Shown: in pieces, positions 1-7,821 of the stretch
Numbering within the stretch: position 1 is the first letter of the stretch
How the letters are laid out: each line of letters begins with the position of its first letter
Assembly: GCA_013042915.1 (NCBI GenBank)
Contig: JABDPF010000089.1
Span: 1 to 41,197, forward strand
Direction of reading: 5' to 3'
From: Lysobacterales bacterium
Lineage (GTDB): Bacteria > Pseudomonadota > Gammaproteobacteria > Xanthomonadales > SZUA-36
DNA length: 41,197 nt
The notes under the pieces: model-generated
What the model was told of the DNA's origin: nothing
Databases searched by the model: none
Seen by the model: the letters and a program-made list of their open reading frames with translations, nothing else
Position numbers and translations under genes: made by a program

Positions 1-1180
1 AGTCGGTGCTGGCCGCGTCGAACCGGTCCATGTTGAAATTCGCCATACCGCGCAGAAGGTGCGCTTCGGCCGTCCGGCGATCACCCAGCCCGCCTTTTTC
101 AAGCGCGTCGTTCAGGGCCCCGAGGGCCTCGCTCCAGCGCTCCAGGTCGACCAGAATGAAACCACGCCGAAGGTCGATATCGCCGTCCGGCGCGACTCTA
201 CCCGCCTCCACGAACGCGGCCAGGGATTTTTCCAGCTCCTCGGCGTTGTACCAGGTCTCTGCCACCATCGTCCAATGGCTCTTGGTAGGCTTGACCAGGC
301 CGTCGCGGATACCTTTTTCCAGCACCTCGGCGGCCTGGTAGGGCACGTTTGAATTGCTGTAGAGGCTGGACAGGTAGAGGATGTCGGACTCTTTGTCGAG
401 CATGCCCTTGCGATAGGCCAGCGCGATGACGGCCAGAGCCCGCTCTTCGCTATTGAGCTTGTAATAGATTTGGGAGAGCTGCATCCAGTAGCTTTTTTTG
501 TCGGGCCAGCGCTCGATCATCAGTTCGAGCGTTTGCGCCGCCTGCGGGAACTGCTGCAGTTCGAAGTGCGCCGCCAGCTTCACCTGGTACCAGCTTTCCT
601 TGGGGTTGTCGTCCATTGCGATGGCGGTATCAATCGCTTCCAGCGCCGCCCGGTAATCCTCCCGTTGCACGTTGATCGAGGCTTTCAAGACCCAGGCGTG
701 GGAGGTCACCGAATCCGCCGGTACCTTGCAGAACCACAGATCGAGCGCCTCGAGCGAATCTTCGAACCGGTCTTTCATGAAATACAGTTGGGCGATCTGG
801 TACATCAGCGCAAAGTGTGTCTGGTCGGGCAGGGTGTCCAGCTCGACCGCTCCTTCGAAATGCGCCAGGGAGGCCTCATAGTTCTTTCGCGACCACTCTA
901 CTTGCGCCAGGGCCTGGTAGAGCACCGCCTGCAGGTAGCTGTCCTTGCCCGCACGGCGCAGCATGTTCTGCAGATCGTCGAATGCCGAGTCGTACTGTTC
1001 CTCGCCGACGTCCTCGTAGACCCGGTTGAGTTGCTTCCAGGTCAACTCATCGAGCGCGCGCGCCTCGACCTTGCGCTCGACGCCGCACTGCCCGGCCTGG
1101 GCCCACGCGTTCCCCGTGACGAGCGAGAGGAGGATCAGCAAGGCCAGGCCTCTGGTCAGCTTGTGCACGCTGAGCCTCAT
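1..1180 (-). CDS. TPR-repeat periplasmic protein of a TonB2-type operon (3' end cut by window)
   Basis: Seen: an open frame from an ATG at 1180 to the window edge, 393 codons, with no stop. The start overlaps the tonB stop by one base (TGATG), so it is the last visible gene of the operon. Residues 1-28 form a signal peptide (basic start, hydrophobic core LALLILLSLV, then AWAQ). The rest is helical with regularly spaced tetratricopeptide-type repeats, for example around the segments LYQALAQVEWSRKNYEASL and WVLKASINVQREDYRAAL. Known: TonB2-type clusters of marine gammaproteobacteria often end with such a TPR protein. Inferred: it is a periplasmic scaffold that helps the TonB/ExbBD complex contact its receptors. 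The true C-terminus is unknown. Confidence 0.85.
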   Translation of the reverse strand, partial: MRLSVHKLTRGLALLILLSLVTGNAWAQAGQCGVERKVEARALDELTWKQLNRVYEDVGEEQYDSAFDDLQNMLRRAGKDSYLQAVLYQALAQVEWSRKNYEASLAHFEGAVELDTLPDQTHFALMYQIAQLYFMKDRFEDSLEALDLWFCKVPADSVTSHAWVLKASINVQREDYRAALEAIDTAIAMDDNPKESWYQVKLAAHFELQQFPQAAQTLELMIERWPDKKSYWMQLSQIYYKLNSEERALAVIALAYRKGMLDKESDILYLSSLYSNSNVPYQAAEVLEKGIRDGLVKPTKSHWTMVAETWYNAEELEKSLAAFVEAGRVAPDGDIDLRRGFILVDLERWSEALGALNDALEKGGLGDRRTAEAHLLRGMANFNMDRFDAASTD

Positions 1181-1815
1181 CAACTGTCCTCCAGGTTGAA
1201 ATCGATGGTCTGGGTGGCCTGGCGTTCAACCGCAACGCCGTCGACCACGCGTGGTTTGAATTTCCACTTGAGGATGGCGCGGGTCGCTTCCCGGTTGAAA
1301 ATACGCGGTGGGTCGGAATCGATCACCCTGGGGCTTTTAACCGTGCCGACCTCGGTAATGGTGAATTCCAGCCTGACCCAGCCCTCAATACCCCGCATCG
1401 CGGCGTCGCGAGGGTAAATCGGATTGATCCGAACGATCGGGATGATGTCACCCTCGGCTTTCTGGTCGACCTGCTGGAAATTTCCGATGAACATGCCGCC
1501 CCCCCCGGACAGTGGCACATCGAGGTCGGGAATGTCCATGTCCGGCATCTGCTGCGTCGCCTGATCCATTTTGGAGACCTGCATCCGTGGTGGCGGCGGT
1601 GGCTCTTTGGGTGGCGGCGGCTTGGGCGGTTTGCGGCGCGATTTCTCGACGATTTCATCCGGAATTTCAACCGGCCCGAAGTGAATTCCGGCGATGGCGT
1701 CGAGCTCGGTCCGCTGGTCGCTCCCCATGGAAATCAGCTTGTACATGAACAGGAACAGCCCGAAGGTGACACCCACGGCCACGACTGCTGCAATGACGAG
1801 TCGAAGATGCCTCAT
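1180..1815 (-). CDS. tonB: TonB family energy transducer (TonB2 type)
   Basis: A 211-residue TonB-type protein that transmits proton-motive force from ExbB/ExbD to outer-membrane TonB-dependent receptors. Seen: one N-terminal membrane helix (about residues 5-28), a proline-rich spacer at 63-77 (RRKPPKPPPPKEPPPPP), a low-complexity acidic stretch, and a C-terminal TonB domain (about 122-211) containing YPRDAAMRGIEGWV and a final beta segment RQATQTIDFNL. It is shorter than E. coli TonB (239 residues), as is common for TonB2 proteins. The ATG lies 4 bases after the exbD stop, so translation is probably coupled. No TonB-dependent receptor gene is present in the window, so the transported substrate cannot be inferred. 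Confidence 0.92.
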   Translation of the reverse strand: MRHLRLVIAAVVAVGVTFGLFLFMYKLISMGSDQRTELDAIAGIHFGPVEIPDEIVEKSRRKPPKPPPPKEPPPPPRMQVSKMDQATQQMPDMDIPDLDVPLSGGGGMFIGNFQQVDQKAEGDIIPIVRINPIYPRDAAMRGIEGWVRLEFTITEVGTVKSPRVIDSDPPRIFNREATRAILKWKFKPRVVDGVAVERQATQTIDFNLEDS

Positions 1816-1819
1816 GCCG

Positions 1820-2224
1820 CTAGCCGCCCGGGTTCTCAGCAGATATCGACACGCCTTCCACGCCGGCCAGGCGCACTTGGTCCATGACCTGGGTGACGAC
1901 GCCGATCTTGGACCCCTTGTCCGCGATGATCACAACGCTGCCCTCGGGGTTTTCGGCCTTGGCTCGCTCGACCATCTGGCGCACCTCGCGCAGCTCGATC
2001 TGTCGTTTTGCCATCCAGATTTCGTCGTTCGGCCTCACGCCGATCAGGATCGTACCGTTTTGCAGCGCCACGGCCTGTTCGGCCTGCGGTTTGATGATGC
2101 TCGCGCCGGTCTCCTTGGTGAAGGATGTCGTCACGATGAAAAAGATCAGCATGATGAACACGATATCCAGCATCGGCGTGATGTTGATCTCGGGCTCTTC
2201 GTGATGTGCATGCCGTCGTGCCAC
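1820..2224 (-). CDS. exbD: ExbD/TolR family proton-channel subunit
   Basis: A 134-residue biopolymer transport protein that forms the proton channel with ExbB. Seen: a short cytoplasmic N-terminus, one membrane helix with the conserved aspartate at residue 20 (EINITPMLDIVFIMLIFF), then a periplasmic domain ending GVEGVSISAENPGG. The start chosen is GTG at 2224, because GAGGAGA lies just upstream and because ExbD proteins start shortly before the helix; the frame stays open further upstream, but that part overlaps exbB and has no ExbD character. It sits between exbB (13-base gap) and tonB (4-base gap). Confidence 0.93.
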   Translation of the reverse strand: MARRHAHHEEPEINITPMLDIVFIMLIFFIVTTSFTKETGASIIKPQAEQAVALQNGTILIGVRPNDEIWMAKRQIELREVRQMVERAKAENPEGSVVIIADKGSKIGVVTQVMDQVRLAGVEGVSISAENPGG

Positions 2225-2237
2225 GCGGTCTCCTCGC

Positions 2238-2762
2238 TCAGTGGTGTTGCAACAGGTCTTCGAGTTGCTCGGTTTCAGTCTGGGCCTTGTGCTCCAGCCA
2301 GGTGCCGAAGTACACGCCGGAAAGCGCCGCCACCATGCCGGCCATCGTGGGAACCGTGGCCATGGAGACGCCACCGGCCATGGCGCGGGCATTGCCGCCG
2401 CCGCTGAACGTCATCACGTCGAACACGGCGATCATGCCGGTGACGGTGCCCAGCAGGCCCAGCAGCGGGCAAATCGCGATCAGGGACTTGATCAGCCCGA
2501 TGTTCTGCTTGAGCGCCAGGGACGCCTCTGAAACCAGCCCTTCGCGAATGCGTTTGGCGAACCAGGAGGTCGTGTCGGCGCGAGCCTCCCATTCACCGAC
2601 GACCGCGCGCTTGTGAGCAGGGTACACCCGGTAGAAATACCACAGGCGCTCGAGGATCAGGGTCCACATCAGGAACAGCACGAACATGATGCCCCAGAGA
2701 ACGTTTCCGCCGAGCTCCATGAAGTCCCGGATGGAACCCGTGGCTTCGTAAAACCAGATCAC
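2238..2762 (-). CDS. exbB: ExbB family biopolymer transport protein (small, TonB2-type ExbB)
   Basis: A 174-residue MotA/TolQ/ExbB family membrane protein. Seen: three membrane helices at about 20-42, 90-113 and 131-153, and the family signature PLLGLLGTVTGMIAVF at 99-114, which lines the proton path. The start is GTG at 2762 in a GTGA overlap with the stop of the upstream TtpC-like gene. At about 174 residues it matches the small ExbB2 of TonB2 systems rather than E. coli ExbB (244). Inferred: it assembles with ExbD and TonB from the same transcript, with the larger TtpC-like protein as an accessory. Confidence 0.92.
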   Translation of the reverse strand: MIWFYEATGSIRDFMELGGNVLWGIMFVLFLMWTLILERLWYFYRVYPAHKRAVVGEWEARADTTSWFAKRIREGLVSEASLALKQNIGLIKSLIAICPLLGLLGTVTGMIAVFDVMTFSGGGNARAMAGGVSMATVPTMAGMVAALSGVYFGTWLEHKAQTETEQLEDLLQHH

Positions 2763-4108
2763 GCACGCTCCTCCGCGAGGCGGGCGATGATGCCTGCCGC
2801 CTGCTCTTCAAGCACCTGGATCAGGTGCTTGGCCCGACCCTGCAGGAAACTGTGGATCAACGTCAGCGGGATCGCCACGACCAGGCCGAGTACCGTCGTG
2901 ACCAGCGCGGTCGAGATGCCGCCCGCCATCATGCGGGGATCGCCGGTACCGAACAGCGTGATCATCTGGAAGGTAGCGATCATCCCGACGACCGTTCCCA
3001 ACAGACCAAGCAACGGAGCCACCACGTAGAGCACCTTGATAAAGCTCAGGCCGGTCTCGATCGGGGCCGATTCGCGCAGGATGGCCTCGTCGAGTTTCAG
3101 CTCCAGGGTCTCGATGTCGATCTCCGGGTTGTCGGAATACACCGCGAGCACGCGACCCAGGGGGTTGGATTTGTCAGCGGCTTCACGCTTCATCTGGCGG
3201 CCGATCCTGGCGCCGGTCATGAACAGCGAAACGCCTTTCCACAAGGCCAGGAGAAGACCGAACAGGCCCACACCGAGGATCACGTAACCGACCGGTCCGC
3301 CGTCCTCGCGCACACGCTCCACCGGCGTTTTCGACTGAACCACAGCCCGCAGGATCTGGCCGCGCGTAAAGTCCACCGACATCGGCATGATCTCACCATC
3401 GTCGGCTTCCTGCAGCCCCTCGGCCATCGAGGAAAAACGCGCAGCCGGCTGGCGAGCCAGCTCGATCAGGTGTTCGCGGCTCTTGGACGTATCCCAGTCG
3501 AGAAATATACCGTCCGACACGGCATTGAACACACCGACCCGGACTACTGGGCGTTCCTGCTTCTCGCCATCCGCGAGTTCAACCGACGCCGAAAATTCCA
3601 CCACGCGGCCAGATTCGGCGATCTCGGTGACCATCGCGGACCAGAGTTGCCGCAGTTCCGCCACGGTCGGCAACTCGCGGCGCTGCGCGAGGTCCGACAG
3701 GAAGCCGGCACGGTCGGGCATCTGCGCGGTGACCATCGAGTCCTCGAGCGCCGACTGGATATCGCCGGACGCCTGCCGAACATAACCGAACAGCTCCCCA
3801 AGGTTACCCATCCGCTCGTCGAGCGTGGTTTCGAGGTCGACAAGAACACGTTCGTTCTGGTCGTACTCGGTGCGCAGGCGGTCGCTTCGCGTATTTTCAT
3901 TGGCCAGCTCCTGGCGCGCCTCGGCCAGCAACTGGCGCTGATTGTTGCGTTCACGCACGAAGCGCGCTTCGCGCTCCTGGTTGATCTGCGCTTCGCTGCG
4001 GGCCGCTTCACTGACCATTCTTGCCAGTTCTTCCAGGGACTGAGCCTGGGCCTTGACGGGCGTCACCAGGACGACCGCGGTGAGCATGCTGAAAAGAAGC
4101 GTTTTCAT
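2759..4108 (-). CDS. TtpC-like MotA/TolQ/ExbB proton channel protein with long periplasmic domain
   Basis: A 449-residue protein resembling TtpC, the fourth component of Vibrio TonB2 systems. Seen: a signal peptide at 1-22 (LLFSMLTAVVLVTPVKAQA); a long charged coiled-coil segment at about 24-120; a periplasmic domain; a membrane helix around 278-298; and a C-terminal MotA/TolQ/ExbB domain with APLLGLLGTVVGMIATF and a closing helix pair. The start ATG overlaps the DUF3450 stop as ATGA and the stop overlaps the exbB GTG, so three consecutive genes are translationally coupled. Known: TtpC is needed for TonB2-dependent iron-siderophore uptake in Vibrio. The same role here is inferred. Confidence 0.88.
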   Translation of the reverse strand: MKTLLFSMLTAVVLVTPVKAQAQSLEELARMVSEAARSEAQINQEREARFVRERNNQRQLLAEARQELANENTRSDRLRTEYDQNERVLVDLETTLDERMGNLGELFGYVRQASGDIQSALEDSMVTAQMPDRAGFLSDLAQRRELPTVAELRQLWSAMVTEIAESGRVVEFSASVELADGEKQERPVVRVGVFNAVSDGIFLDWDTSKSREHLIELARQPAARFSSMAEGLQEADDGEIMPMSVDFTRGQILRAVVQSKTPVERVREDGGPVGYVILGVGLFGLLLALWKGVSLFMTGARIGRQMKREAADKSNPLGRVLAVYSDNPEIDIETLELKLDEAILRESAPIETGLSFIKVLYVVAPLLGLLGTVVGMIATFQMITLFGTGDPRMMAGGISTALVTTVLGLVVAIPLTLIHSFLQGRAKHLIQVLEEQAAGIIARLAEERA

Positions 4109-4881
4109 CGCTCTTCCTCCGGCGCCGGTACCGGCAGCATGACCAGGTCGGGGGCTTTCTCGTTGCGTGCGATCGCGAGCCCGTTCTTGACCTCCATTCG
4201 GAAGCGGTCGTCATCCAGTTCCTCGAACGATCGGGTGCGGGGGTTGAACCAGCCCGTGGTCTTGTTGTCGCTGGTCTGGTAGACCAACAGGGTTCGGCCA
4301 ACACGAAGGAAATCGACTGTCTGCTCGGTGCCGGGCAACGTCGCGGAGTACGCCTCGGTGGTTCGCCCGAATTCCAACTCGCTCTGGAAAGCCTCCATTA
4401 CGCGTCGGTATTTCTCGGAGGCGGTCACCTCGGCCTGGTCCATCATGTCCCGCAATCGCTCGACCCGCGCGCGGCGCTCCTCGATACGGAAAGGCATGTC
4501 GGCTTCGACAATCTGGTCGAGTGACCCGATCATTTCCAGCATCAACGGAACGACACCCCGGTTGGTCGCTTCCAAGCCTTCGAGTTGACGGTTGATCGAC
4601 TGGATTTCGTTACGCTGATCGTTGACTACGCGCTCCAGGTTGTCGTTGTAAATTTTCAGGGATTCGGTTTCGCGAACCACGCTGCGATACTCGGTAAGCA
4701 AATCCTGGGTTTGCCGCGCCAGGGTCGTGACCCGCCGTTGCGACGTTGCCGAGTCGTCGTTGATTTTCTTTTCAGCCTGAACCGTGGGGGCCAGCTTCTG
4801 GGCCTGTGTGGCACCCGCCACCAGCAAGGCACAGGCGCCGAGCACCGCCGCGGCAACTTTGAAGGTACGTAATCTTGGCAT
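4105..4881 (-). CDS. DUF3450 family periplasmic coiled-coil protein, first gene of TonB2-type operon
   Basis: A 258-residue protein of the DUF3450 family, which is habitually found at the head of TtpC-type TonB operons. Seen: signal peptide (PRLRTFKVAAAVLGACALLV then AGATQAQ); a long coiled coil (about 35-110) rich in R, E, Q and N; then a C-terminal domain with VGRTLLVYQTSD and TGWFNPRTRSFEEL. I chose the ATG at 4881; an in-frame TTG two codons earlier is possible but less likely. The stop overlaps the ttpC-like start (ATGA). No molecular function is established for the family. Inferred: a periplasmic partner of the TtpC coiled coil. Confidence 0.85.
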   Translation of the reverse strand: MPRLRTFKVAAAVLGACALLVAGATQAQKLAPTVQAEKKINDDSATSQRRVTTLARQTQDLLTEYRSVVRETESLKIYNDNLERVVNDQRNEIQSINRQLEGLEATNRGVVPLMLEMIGSLDQIVEADMPFRIEERRARVERLRDMMDQAEVTASEKYRRVMEAFQSELEFGRTTEAYSATLPGTEQTVDFLRVGRTLLVYQTSDNKTTGWFNPRTRSFEELDDDRFRMEVKNGLAIARNEKAPDLVMLPVPAPEEER

Positions 4882-5064
4882 GAGCAATTCCGGGTTTTTC
4901 CTGCGATCAATGATGACAATCGGGCTGCGCGTCAGTGACGTACGCCGTTTCGAGCGGCTCAGGATAACCGACTCGGCCTATTCAATGCCACATGCCAGCA
5001 CCATTTTGCCCGGTAATTGAGGGATAATCGCAGCCTGGAACCGCTTGACCATGCTTGAATCAAA

Positions 5065-5505
5065 GTGAAACGGACCTCTTCAAAGAGTCTCGCCTCGGCA
5101 GCGAGTCCCTGCGGCCTCGGCCGCCGCCTGCTGGTCATGCTTTATGACACGGTCGTCGTGGTGGCACTGCTCCTGGCGGCAACCGCACTGGCCTTGTTGG
5201 CCGGTTCGGGCAACGTCACCGCCGGCCAGGACGTCGTCTTCACGGTATACCTGGCACTGGCCTGGTTCGCGTACCTCGCCTGGTGCTGGACGCACGGCGG
5301 CATGACGCTCGGGATGCGCGTGTGGGGCGTGAAAATCGAATGCGAGGACGGCTCCGCACCGGGCTGGGGCGGCAGCGCGCTGCGTTTCGTCGTGTCGCTG
5401 ATCTCGGCGGCATGCGCCGGCCTGGGTTTCTGGTGGTCCTTGTTTGATCCGCAGCAGCGCACCTGGCACGACATCGCCAGCCGAACGCGTTTGCTGCGCC
5501 ACTGA
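5065..5505 (+). CDS. RDD family integral membrane protein
   Basis: A 146-residue protein with three membrane segments (about 23-47, 55-76 and 105-127) and the RDD hallmarks: an Arg-containing first helix (GLGRRLLVMLYDTVVV) and the loop TLGMRVWGVKIECEDG, ending in RTWHDIASRTRLL, which matches the WHD..s.T.V consensus. The start is GTG at 5065; the ATG at 5051 is closed by a stop after five codons. It is transcribed away from the TonB2 operon and converges on lptG with a 24-base gap. Known: RDD proteins are common and mostly uncharacterised; some are linked to ion or small-molecule transport. No specific function is claimed. Confidence 0.85.
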   Translation: MKRTSSKSLASAASPCGLGRRLLVMLYDTVVVVALLLAATALALLAGSGNVTAGQDVVFTVYLALAWFAYLAWCWTHGGMTLGMRVWGVKIECEDGSAPGWGGSALRFVVSLISAACAGLGFWWSLFDPQQRTWHDIASRTRLLRH

Positions 5506-5529
5506 GCAGGCTTCGGCAACCGCTTTCGG

Positions 5530-6618
5530 CTAGACCGACCGTCGCAAAACGACCACGGCACCGATCGCCAACAGCAGAATCGGGATTGACATCGTCATGA
5601 GTGGCGGCAAGTCATAAACGCTCGTCACTTTTTGAAACGCGCGGCTGACGATCATGAACAACCCGCCTACCGTCATTCCGATGAACATCCGCAGGCCAAG
5701 GCTTTGGCTGCGCGTGTTGGAGAAGACGAACGGCATGCCCGCGAGCACCAGGGCAATCACGGTAAAGGGGAACAGCACTTTTTCCCAGAACGCCGCCCGG
5801 TAGACGCGGTCGTCCAGTTCGTTTTCGCCCAGGTATCCCAGGTAGTCCCTCAGGGACCGAATTGACAGCAGCTTGGGCCTGGACACCGCGGAGTCGAGCA
5901 GGCCGGGCTTAATCTCGGTTGCCCACGATTCGGCAGGCGCCTGGCGGGAAATCGCGCTTTCGCCATTGAACTCGACGCGTGAAATATCTTCCAGCGACCA
6001 TCGCTCGCCGTCATGCGTCGCGTTTTTTGCCCTGGTGATGCCCTGCAAGCCCTCGGTCCTGGAAAAGCGATAGATCACGACATCCTTGAAATCGATCGAT
6101 TGCTCCCCGCGATCGGCATTGAGAACAGGGCGTTGAATATTGATGATGTCGTTACCGTCGCGAATCCACATGCCTCTTGCACCGCCGATGATCGCCGTTC
6201 CGACTACCTCGCTCAGCCGGAAGGCGCGCGCCTGATGCTCTGCGGATGGCGCGACCCATTCGCCCATCATCATCACTGGACCCGTCAGCAGCAGCGTACC
6301 GGCCAACGCCGCCAGCGCCAGGCGCAGTCGGGAAATGCCCGAGGTGCGGAAGGCGACCAATTCGTTGGCAGCCGCCAGTCCGCCGACGCCGACCAGGGCA
6401 CCCAGCAGCGCAGAGACCGGGAATACCTGGTAAGCCAGCCTCGGTATGGTCAGCGCCGTGAACCACAGCGCATCCGCGGTCGAGTAATCCGCACGCGTGT
6501 CCCGCAGCTCACCGAGCAGGCTGAAAATGATGAACAGCGTGGTCATGGCGAGCCACACGCCCAGCGTGCCCTGGACAGCGGCGCGACCAATATAGCGATC
6601 GGCGAGCTTGATCATCAT
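5530..6618 (-). CDS. lptG: LPS export ABC transporter permease LptG
   Basis: A 362-residue permease that, with LptF and the ATPase LptB2, extracts lipopolysaccharide from the inner membrane and feeds it to the LptC-A-D bridge. Seen: N-terminal helices beginning IKLADRYIGRAAVQGTLGVW; conserved cytoplasmic coupling region ANELVAFRTSGISRLRL; a periplasmic beta-jellyroll domain in the middle; and three C-terminal helices. The start is the ATG at 6618 in an ATGA overlap with the end of lptF; a second ATG follows immediately at 6615 and cannot be excluded. lptF and lptG are adjacent in almost all gammaproteobacteria. The lptB, lptA and lptC genes are not in this window. Confidence 0.95.
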   Translation of the reverse strand: MMIKLADRYIGRAAVQGTLGVWLAMTTLFIIFSLLGELRDTRADYSTADALWFTALTIPRLAYQVFPVSALLGALVGVGGLAAANELVAFRTSGISRLRLALAALAGTLLLTGPVMMMGEWVAPSAEHQARAFRLSEVVGTAIIGGARGMWIRDGNDIINIQRPVLNADRGEQSIDFKDVVIYRFSRTEGLQGITRAKNATHDGERWSLEDISRVEFNGESAISRQAPAESWATEIKPGLLDSAVSRPKLLSIRSLRDYLGYLGENELDDRVYRAAFWEKVLFPFTVIALVLAGMPFVFSNTRSQSLGLRMFIGMTVGGLFMIVSRAFQKVTSVYDLPPLMTMSIPILLLAIGAVVVLRRSV

Positions 6619-7691
6619 CCCTGCCCCACCATGCGCCCCTGGCGTTGCAACCAGAGCAGGGCCACGATCAGAATGGCCAAGTGCACCCACCACATACCGA
6701 TCGACGGGGAAAGATCACCGCTGGCCACCCAGCCACGGCTCATGTACAGCACGTTCGCGTAGACCGTATAGGCCAGGATGCCCAGGACCGCCCGGCCGCC
6801 GCGGCCTTCACGCGGCGCGGAATGCGAGAGCGGGATCGCCAGCATCCCTAGCACGAGGGCAGCAATCGCCGGTGAAAAACGCCACTGGAGCTCAGCCGCC
6901 TCGGTGGGCGTCTGCCAAATCAGGATATCCGACGTCTTCATCGCAGAAAGATCGACTTTTTTCCTTTGGCGGCGCTCGGGTTCGGGCAGCTTGAGGTCGT
7001 TACGGGTGAATGCCATGATGCCGAAATCGAGCGTCTCTTTCCCGCCTTCGGTAATCTGCCCGTTTTCCAGGGTGAGATAGCGCTCTTGACGCTCCCGGTC
7101 CAGCCAGTAGTAGCCCTTCTCGGCCACCCAGATCTGCTCTCGCTCGTCGGTCCGTTGCTGGATGAAAATCTGGTTCAGCGTTCGGCCGTCGCTTTCGACA
7201 TCGGCCACGTACAGAACCAGGTCGCCGTCCTGCAACACGTGGAACTGGCCCGTCTGCAATCCCCACTCCGACGCGTTTCGGAATGCATCCTCCATCTTTC
7301 CCTGGGCCACCTGGGAGGCCACCGGCGCCAGGTAGAGCCCGATCAACAACAGGGCAACCGATACCGGCAGCAAGAAATTGAACAACGGACGAAGCATCAT
7401 CTGCCAGCGAAAACCACTGGCGCGCATGACCGCCATCTCCTGGTCGCGGTACAGCCGACCCAACCCCCAGATCACGGCGATAAAAACAGAAAGCGGCAGA
7501 ATGGTGGTCATCACCTCGGGCATCTTCAAACCGATCAGTGCCCACAGGAGTCCCGACGGCACACGACCGTCGGCGATGTCGTTGAGCAACTCGCCGAGGG
7601 AGACGCCGATCATGACGATCAGCAACACCACCGTGACCGCCAGGAAGGTCAGCAGCCATTCCCGGAAAATGTATTTCTGAAGTATAGTCAC
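6615..7691 (-). CDS. lptF: LPS export ABC transporter permease LptF
   Basis: A 358-residue permease partner of LptG in the LptB2FG lipopolysaccharide extractor. Seen: N-terminus ILQKYIFREWLLTFLAVTVV; coupling helix region RLYRDQEMAVMRASGFRW; a periplasmic jellyroll domain around residues 130-260; and C-terminal helices with ALVLGMLAIPLSHSAPREGRGG, a typical LptF feature. The start is GTG at 7691, and the ATG five bases upstream is out of frame. The gene is divergent from pepA across 130 bases, which should hold both promoters; this arrangement is conserved in gammaproteobacteria. Confidence 0.95.
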   Translation of the reverse strand: MTILQKYIFREWLLTFLAVTVVLLIVMIGVSLGELLNDIADGRVPSGLLWALIGLKMPEVMTTILPLSVFIAVIWGLGRLYRDQEMAVMRASGFRWQMMLRPLFNFLLPVSVALLLIGLYLAPVASQVAQGKMEDAFRNASEWGLQTGQFHVLQDGDLVLYVADVESDGRTLNQIFIQQRTDEREQIWVAEKGYYWLDRERQERYLTLENGQITEGGKETLDFGIMAFTRNDLKLPEPERRQRKKVDLSAMKTSDILIWQTPTEAAELQWRFSPAIAALVLGMLAIPLSHSAPREGRGGRAVLGILAYTVYANVLYMSRGWVASGDLSPSIGMWWVHLAILIVALLWLQRQGRMVGQG

Positions 7692-7821
7692 TTCATTACC
7701 GTGTGCCGTGTCGGCAAAGCATCCAGTTTACCAGCGTTTTCTTGTAGAATGAGCCGCTTGCGTTCATGACGTTCAATGCGCCTGTTTGGCGGCACACGGA
7801 TCATAATCAAAGGACCACAAA

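Noticed and set aside
2825-4282. Long open frame (485 codons) on the plus strand antisense to the ttpC/DUF3450 genes
   Set aside because: It is a GC-rich shadow frame: it has no domain, is rich in His/Arg/Gln, and lies opposite two clear genes with overlapping starts and stops.
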